Assembly: GCF_002844375.1 (NCBI RefSeq)
Contig: NZ_CP024200.1
Location: forward strand, 602,001 to 666,000
DNA: 64,000 nt
Reading direction: 5' to 3'
DNA from: Thalassospira marina
Lineage (GTDB): Bacteria > Pseudomonadota > Alphaproteobacteria > Rhodospirillales > Thalassospiraceae
The position numbers and the translations under genes are program-made. Below, in pieces: positions 58,990 through 64,000 of this stretch. How positions within the stretch are numbered: position 1 is the first letter of the stretch; each line of letters opens with the position of its first letter. The notes under the pieces were generated by a model. The model was not told where the DNA came from, did no database searches, and saw nothing but the letters and a program-made list of their open reading frames with translations.

Positions 58990-59595
58990 CCTCCGCCACT
59001 AAACACAGACCATCCAGCTTCTCAGAGGCAGCAACGATAGCGCATCCAAAATTGGTTGTCTATTTCCAAACAACTCTACCATAGGGTGTGACCGCCAAAT
59101 ACGCGGTGTCTGTGGCATCGGAAGTGGCGTTTTTCGCTACGAAAAACGCGCCTCCCTCTCAATACGGACCAGGCTCAAAGACAAAACTTATCGCGAGAAA
59201 AAAGCAGTCTGAGACGTAAATCACCAACCGGATCATCACGCAAAAATTTCTCCTCAAAGACTAAAAACAGGCGCTCGAAAGGTTCTGTATTATCCGCGAA
59301 TATTTTCACCTCAACGATCCCGTCATATTTAATAATTCAGTGCCCTTGCCTATTCCGCTCCGCAATATAATATTGTGCATTTGCGAACAAAAAAATCGGC
59401 CAAAAATAAAAAACGACCCCGCGGTAAATAATATATTTTACAAATCAATCAATACGTAAATAGAATTTTTCGCAAACTTGTTTTTTAACTAAAATGAAGT
59501 CAACAAACTTTCAAATGCGTGAATGAAAAACCTCATTCTGAAAAACCATAACATTCATTTAAACGCATATTTTAAATAAGGGAGGAGTTTACCTG
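58990..59595. other. AT-rich promoter region of the biosynthetic genes
   Basis: 606 bp without a gene. A perfect 10-bp hairpin with a 3-nt loop (GCGTTTTTCG at 59127-59136, CGAAAAACGC at 59140-59149) is present, and the last 200 bp are very AT-rich. It likely holds the LysR operator and the promoter of the desaturase gene. No other structure recognised. Confidence 0.5.
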
Positions 59596-60591
59596 ATGAT
59601 TAATCAGATGGACGATGTTGCCTGCCAACTATTCTCGGAAAACAATCCCACGGATGGACCCAGAAAAAAGGTCATCGATAGTCCGTATCTCAATAAATTC
59701 CAAAGAATTCATTTCATTCTGTTTGATGTTGCACCTGCAATCGGCGCAGTAGCTACTGTCGTGGTCTCTCTAACATACAAAGTCACGTCATTAGACCTGG
59801 TCCTCTTTGCGGTCATGTGGCTGTTCTCCGGACTGGGGATTTCGGTTGGCTATCACCGCTTGTTCACGCACCGTACCTTCCAGGCTTCCCCAACTGTTCG
59901 CGCCTTACTTGGTATTTTTGGCTCAATGGCCGGTCAGGGAGGTGTCATCTCCTGGACGGCAATGCATCGCCGTCACCATGAATGCGGTGACCAGGAAGGG
60001 GATCTCCATTCCCCAAACCTTTCCGGTCCAGGTTGGAAAGGCTGGATTAAAGGGTTCGTACACGCCCATTTCACATGGATGTATGCCCACTCCTACCCCA
60101 ATGTCTCCCATTATGCGCCCGATTTGCTGAAAGATCGTGTGATTGTTTGGGTAAATCGCCGGTATTACACCTGGATCGTCTTGGGCTTACTTATTCCAAC
60201 GGTCATTGGTGGGTTATATTCGCAAACATGGATGGGGGCGCTAACCGGTTTTCTGTGGGGTGGCGCAATGCGAATGTTCGTGGTCGAACAGGGTATTTTT
60301 TCCTTGAATTCGCTATGCCATCTGATCGGAAAACGCCGTTTTAAAACGCATGACCAGAGCACAAATATTGCGTGGCTGTCCCCGTTCATCTTCGGGGAAT
60401 CCTGGCACCACAATCATCACGCATTTCCCGGTTCTGCCTCTTTTGGCCTGGCGTGGTACCGCATTGATCCCGGCTATTGGTTCATATGCTTGCTATCTGT
60501 TCTGGGTCAGGCATGGGACATCAAAATACCCACGCGCGAGCAAATTCAACGACGAGAACTTCCCAAAGCACAAGCATCTACCCGACCTTAA
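59596..60591 (+). CDS. Membrane fatty-acid desaturase
   Basis: 331 residues with several TM segments and the three His boxes of acyl-CoA/ACP desaturases: GYHRLFTHRTF (near residue 85), MHRRHHECGDQEGDLHSP (near 121) and ESWHHNHHAFPGSA (near 270). The protein resembles delta-9 stearoyl-type enzymes. It introduces a double bond in a fatty acyl chain; here probably in an acyl chain destined for the ACP that follows 14 bp later. Start after GGGAGGAGTTT. Confidence 0.93.
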   Translation: MINQMDDVACQLFSENNPTDGPRKKVIDSPYLNKFQRIHFILFDVAPAIGAVATVVVSLTYKVTSLDLVLFAVMWLFSGLGISVGYHRLFTHRTFQASPTVRALLGIFGSMAGQGGVISWTAMHRRHHECGDQEGDLHSPNLSGPGWKGWIKGFVHAHFTWMYAHSYPNVSHYAPDLLKDRVIVWVNRRYYTWIVLGLLIPTVIGGLYSQTWMGALTGFLWGGAMRMFVVEQGIFSLNSLCHLIGKRRFKTHDQSTNIAWLSPFIFGESWHHNHHAFPGSASFGLAWYRIDPGYWFICLLSVLGQAWDIKIPTREQIQRRELPKAQASTRP

Positions 60592-60605
60592 AGGAGAGCC
60601 TGACA

Positions 60606-60893
60606 ATGAACCGTATTCTGCCTGAGAAAAACATTGATGAAGCGGCAATCTTCCAGTGGCTTCAGACATATATATGCAAGACCCTGGATATGAATCCCGC
60701 ATCCGTAGGACTTCACGACAATCTTGATTCTCTCGGAATGGACTCAGCTATCACCACGGCACTGGCGATGGATCTGGAAGGTTGGCTCAATATCGAAATC
60801 CCTCTTTCAATCCTGTTCGAGGCCGACAGCCTAGAACAAATTGCGGCAGGTGTTTCGGCAGAAATCAATCGTCAGCAGGTGAGCGTAGAATGA
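60606..60893 (+). CDS. Free-standing acyl carrier protein
   Basis: 95 residues from the ATG at 60606 after AAAGGAGAGC. The phosphopantetheine site is in LDSLGMDSAITTALAMDLEGWL (Ser near residue 45). Acidic helical ACP fold. It carries the acyl substrate during desaturation or methylation. It overlaps the methyltransferase start by 4 nt. Activation would need the phosphopantetheinyl transferase at 54514. Confidence 0.92.
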   Translation: MNRILPEKNIDEAAIFQWLQTYICKTLDMNPASVGLHDNLDSLGMDSAITTALAMDLEGWLNIEIPLSILFEADSLEQIAAGVSAEINRQQVSVE

Positions 60894-61792
60894 ATCAGTC
60901 AGCATTGAAAGAAGTGCCCGCATATGGCGGCTCCCCAAGCGCCATTCAGTTTCATTACGATGTCGGCCGCGAATTTTATCAATTGTGGCTTGATGACTCT
61001 ATGACCTATTCGAGTGCCTTATGGAGCGAGTCAGATGACGACACCCTTAATGCCGCGCAACAGCGCAAAATCGACTATCATCTCGAACAGGCGCGCGCCA
61101 GACAGGCCAGTTCGTTGCTCGATATCGGCTGTGGTTGGGGGGCACTGGTTAACAAAGCAAGCTCCCTTCCCAATCTTCATAAGATCGTGGGTCTGACACT
61201 TAGTAACGACCAGGCCGACTATGTTCGCGGCTTTGGCTTGCCAAATCTCGATATCCGCTTGGAAAGCTGGACCGAACACCACCCAACGACACATTATGAT
61301 AGCATCATTTCAGTCGGCGCGTTTGAGCATTTTGTCAAGCCCGAAGACAGCACGGCAGAAAAAATTGCCACATATCGCGATTTCTTCGAAAAATGTGCCG
61401 GATGGCTTTCGCCAGGCGGCTGGCTTTCTCTTCAAACTTTCGTTTACGGAACAATGAAGAATGAAGAAGCCAGCGCATTCATCAACCATGAAATCTTTCC
61501 GGCAGCGGACCTGCCTCGCCTGGAACAAATCATGGCATCGGTTGATGGCGTTATGGAACTCACCAAATTGGTGAATCACAGACTGCATTATGCGCGAACA
61601 TATGACATGTGGGCGCGCAACCTACGACGGCGGCGTGACGAAGCCGTCGATCTCGTTGGCGAAGCCATGACCAACAAATACGAACGTTATCTCAAGCAAA
61701 CGTCAATCGGATTTTACACCGGTAAAATCGGTCTGTTGCGTATGACGTTCCGCCCTGTGGACCGCTCCCTTTCCGTACTTGCGAAAGAGTAA
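60890..61792 (+). CDS. Cyclopropane/mycolic-acid-type SAM methyltransferase
   Basis: 300 residues, the size of mycolic-acid cyclopropane synthases rather than the 380-residue cyclopropane-fatty-acid synthase. SAM site LLDIGCGWGALVNKAS; family blocks FHYDVGREFYQLWLDDSMTYSSALW and SVGAFEHFVKPED. Mycolic-acid enzymes act on ACP-bound chains, and this gene overlaps the ACP gene. It could form a cyclopropane or a methyl branch on the desaturated acyl chain. An ATG at 60782 would extend into the ACP gene and is rejected. Confidence 0.9.
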   Translation: MNQSALKEVPAYGGSPSAIQFHYDVGREFYQLWLDDSMTYSSALWSESDDDTLNAAQQRKIDYHLEQARARQASSLLDIGCGWGALVNKASSLPNLHKIVGLTLSNDQADYVRGFGLPNLDIRLESWTEHHPTTHYDSIISVGAFEHFVKPEDSTAEKIATYRDFFEKCAGWLSPGGWLSLQTFVYGTMKNEEASAFINHEIFPAADLPRLEQIMASVDGVMELTKLVNHRLHYARTYDMWARNLRRRRDEAVDLVGEAMTNKYERYLKQTSIGFYTGKIGLLRMTFRPVDRSLSVLAKE

Positions 61793-61908
61793 CCACAGCA
61801 ACGCAAGCCTTTCATTTCATGTTGTTCTAACAACGGGTGGCAACCGCCGGCCTTCCGATCCCCGGCGGCTGTCCTCCTGTGTCAGGTGAACCGTAAGGAA
61901 CATTCGAT

Positions 61909-63174
61909 ATGTTAGCCTCTTCAGAAACTGCAACGGTTCTTCGAAGACCAAACCTGGTCTTTAATCCCCTTGACCCGGAATTCAGGAAAAACCCCTACCC
62001 GCTTTATACACGATTGCGGCGCGAAGCACCTGTATTGCGCAGCAAGGGCATGCTGATTTTATCACGCTACACGGATGTCCTTGCCGTCTTGAAAAGCCGT
62101 AAATTCAGTGTTGGCCTGATCCCGGAAACCGTCACCACCCAAGCATCCAGGATCGGCTTTCAGGACATCGCGCAAATGCGCCGCTTCCTCGATACGTCCA
62201 TCGTCTTTACCGACAATCCGGAACATATGCGTCTCCGCCGGCTGGTCAATCAGGCTTTTTCCAAAGAAGCCATATATGCGTTCGTTCCAATGATAGAGCA
62301 GCGGATCGAGAAGCTGCTTGATATACATAGCAGAAAAGGTCACTGCGAGATCATCGAAGACATCGCTGTTCCGTTGCCAATCGACATCCTATGCGACTGG
62401 ATGCTCATCGAAGAAGAAGCCCGGCCTCAATTCTCCAAGAAAGTCCACGCCGTAAGGCAGCTACTGGATCCAGGGATGATGAGCAGATCCGACTTCCAGG
62501 CCGCAGCCAAAGGCATGCGCGATCTGACCGGGTTTCTGGCCGATCATGCTTCGCGGGTCGGCAAAATCGATGACGGCAACCTGGTCTCCAGACTATGTAA
62601 CGCCCGCTTCGAGGAACAAGGCCTCAGCGATGAGGAAATCGCTTTTACCTGCGTGATGGCCTTCGTCGCCGGCACGGAAACAACCCAGTCTTTGATTGGC
62701 AATATCGTCTATACGCTTTTGCACAACCCTGACCAGTTTTCGTCAATCTTGAACCGTGAAGGCGGGGTTTCCGCCGCCATTGAGGAAATCACAAGATACG
62801 AAACCCCGTTGCAGTTTACCAAACGCCAAGCGCTGGAAGACTGCAAGGTCGGAGACATCGAATTTCTCAAGGGGGAACAGGTTCTGCTTTGTCTGGGGGC
62901 CGCGAACAGAGACGAAACCGTTTTTGAAGATGCCGCACAACTACGACTGGACAGATCCGGGCCAAAACATGTGGGGTTCGGGTTTGGCATGCATTCATGC
63001 CTTGGCGCACTTCTGGCTGCCCTGCAAAGCGAGATTTTCCTGCAGGTACTTCTGTCTGAATATACGGGCTTCCGTCAAATCAGCAAAACCGTTGACTGGC
63101 AAAACAGCAGTCTTATCTTGCGCGGCCCATCGACGCTTGAGATCGAATTCTCGCGTAAACAGGTGATACAGTGA
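61909..63174 (+). CDS. Cytochrome P450
   Basis: 421 residues. Oxygen-activation helix AGTETTQ (near residue 250), EITRYETP (ExxR) and the heme-binding FGFGMHSCLGALLA, with Cys as thiolate ligand. Soluble bacterial class. It probably hydroxylates or oxidises the acyl or product scaffold. Ribosome-binding site TAAGGAAC. Ends in a 4-nt overlap with the thioesterase gene. Confidence 0.94.
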   Translation: MLASSETATVLRRPNLVFNPLDPEFRKNPYPLYTRLRREAPVLRSKGMLILSRYTDVLAVLKSRKFSVGLIPETVTTQASRIGFQDIAQMRRFLDTSIVFTDNPEHMRLRRLVNQAFSKEAIYAFVPMIEQRIEKLLDIHSRKGHCEIIEDIAVPLPIDILCDWMLIEEEARPQFSKKVHAVRQLLDPGMMSRSDFQAAAKGMRDLTGFLADHASRVGKIDDGNLVSRLCNARFEEQGLSDEEIAFTCVMAFVAGTETTQSLIGNIVYTLLHNPDQFSSILNREGGVSAAIEEITRYETPLQFTKRQALEDCKVGDIEFLKGEQVLLCLGAANRDETVFEDAAQLRLDRSGPKHVGFGFGMHSCLGALLAALQSEIFLQVLLSEYTGFRQISKTVDWQNSSLILRGPSTLEIEFSRKQVIQ

Positions 63175-63980
63175 GCCGGTTCGCAGAAATATTTGGGAAC
63201 GCTCGTCCCGATACGTGCGTCGACCTTTATGCATTTCACCATGCAGGGGGCAGTCGTCATTCCTTTGCTGCCTGGCAGAACCGGTTTCCGCGCGCTATCA
63301 ACGTATATCGCGCTCAATTGCCGGGCAGAACACCTGAAAGCTACCATTTCTTACCTCGCAAGGTAGCAGAGTTAATTCCAGATCTTGCAGCGTGTTTCCT
63401 TCGGAGCCGTTTTGGCAACATCAACCCCTTTGTGTTCTACGGTCATAGCCTAGGGGCGCTCGTCGCATTCGAGCTTACGCGCTTTTTGCGTCAACATAGC
63501 AAAACGCTCCCAATCGGTCTGATCGTATCAAGCCGCCGCGCCCCGCAATGTCCTTTGGTCTATTCAGAATTATGCAGCCTGCGCGATGATCTTCTGCTTC
63601 CCAAATTGGAGGAACTTGGCGGCGTCCCTGCCTATCTGAAGGCGAAACCGGATGAACTCCGGCGTCTTTTACCTGTGGTCAGAGCTGACCTGCTGCTGTC
63701 GGACCGCTACGACTACAATGAACAACCACCGTTCGATTTGCCGGTCCTAGCCACCAAGGGCCTGCATGATCCAATTATGTCTCTAGCCGAGCTCAAAGCT
63801 TGGTCTGACCAGACCACCGGCAAATTCGAATGTTTGGAACTATCCGGTGCCCATTTCTTCGACAGCCATGGCAGCACCCGTCTGGAGAAACTCCTTACGG
63901 AAACAGTAATACGTTGGGGGAATGCCCCCTCGCCGACGCCTAGAAAAGCCATTCTACCACTGGAGGAAACACAATGCTGA
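63171..63980 (+). CDS. Type II thioesterase
   Basis: 269 residues, GTG start coupled to the P450 gene. Alpha/beta fold with FYGHSLGALVAFELTRF (GxSxG), Asp in KGLHDPIMS and His in LSGAHFFDS. Type II thioesterases remove misprimed acyl groups from carrier proteins of NRPS/PKS systems, so a large synthase is expected next. It overlaps the next start by 7 nt. Confidence 0.92.
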   Translation: MSRFAEIFGNARPDTCVDLYAFHHAGGSRHSFAAWQNRFPRAINVYRAQLPGRTPESYHFLPRKVAELIPDLAACFLRSRFGNINPFVFYGHSLGALVAFELTRFLRQHSKTLPIGLIVSSRRAPQCPLVYSELCSLRDDLLLPKLEELGGVPAYLKAKPDELRRLLPVVRADLLLSDRYDYNEQPPFDLPVLATKGLHDPIMSLAELKAWSDQTTGKFECLELSGAHFFDSHGSTRLEKLLTETVIRWGNAPSPTPRKAILPLEETQC

Positions 63981-64000
63981 ACTCGGTCGATGTCAGAACA
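63974..64000 (+). CDS. Start of the next gene, truncated by the window
   Basis: The ATG at 63974 follows GGAGGAAACACA and opens with MLNSVDVRT before the window ends. Only nine codons are visible, so no function can be read. The position after a type II thioesterase suggests a biosynthetic enzyme or synthase module. Confidence 0.5.

Noticed and set aside
59521..59560. A further dif-like site near the desaturase gene
   Set aside because: A CATAA element with a 6-bp spacer occurs, but the right arm does not resemble a XerD site and no partner repeat was found.
1..64000. CRISPR array, tRNA or rRNA genes
   Set aside because: No regularly spaced direct repeats, cloverleaf with a CCA-proximal pattern, or rRNA-like stretches were recognised on either strand.

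Overview
The window reads as the chromosome of a marine-type alphaproteobacterium, most likely Thalassospira or a relative in Rhodospirillales. The basis is moderate GC, dense catabolic operons behind ABC importers, Lrp/LysR/PucR regulators and a heterotetrameric sarcosine oxidase locus. The genus is an inference from overall gene style; no rRNA or other marker gene is present. No rRNA, tRNA or CRISPR array was seen.

Positions 1-15.7 kb hold catabolism. An L-asparaginase faces a long minus-strand operon that encodes a flavin reductase with an extra C-terminal domain, an aldehyde dehydrogenase, a luciferase-like monooxygenase, an alpha/beta hydrolase, a carboxymuconolactone-decarboxylase-like protein and a polar amino-acid ABC importer, with a PucR-type regulator upstream. 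After an AA_synth-family protein and an Lrp regulator comes a divergent sugar isomerase/GMC oxidoreductase pair. Positions 15.3-29 kb hold a minus-strand operon (unknown protein, aspartase-like lyase, divergent GH3, VOC protein), an XRE-type regulator, and a plus-strand operon (ThDP enzyme, HisD-like dehydrogenase, sugar ABC importer, second GMC oxidoreductase). The promoters here share a tandem TGCGTCA motif, so these operons probably form one regulon.

Positions 29.6-43.6 kb hold a BASS-family transporter and a one-carbon module. An aspartase paralogue is translationally coupled to soxB-soxD-soxA-soxG and followed by purU; a divergent LysR gene faces an amino-acid ABC importer that ends in folD. 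Sarcosine oxidase, FolD and PurU together would move a methyl group through tetrahydrofolate to formate.

Positions 43.7-54.5 kb are the most unusual part: a compact element of about 10.7 kb that I read as a corticovirus (PM2)-like tailless prophage. It carries a repressor, a Rep_trans-type rolling-circle initiator, two zinc-ribbon proteins, an FtsK/HerA-type packaging ATPase, a 272-residue PM2 P2-like double-jelly-roll major capsid protein, many very small single-TM proteins suited to an internal-membrane virion, a candidate spike, a SleB-type lysin, a holin candidate and a 30-residue basic protein. There is no integrase gene. The element is bounded by two 28-bp dif-like sites that share a 13-bp core, which suggests that it uses host XerC/XerD for integration.

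Positions 54.5-64 kb look like a biosynthetic island immediately beyond the prophage: a phosphopantetheinyl transferase, an IlvD paralogue, a LysE exporter, a LysR regulator, then a fatty-acid desaturase, a free-standing ACP, a cyclopropane/mycolic-acid-type methyltransferase, a cytochrome P450, a type II thioesterase and the first codons of another gene. This suggests a modified acyl chain made on an ACP and passed to a synthase beyond the window.
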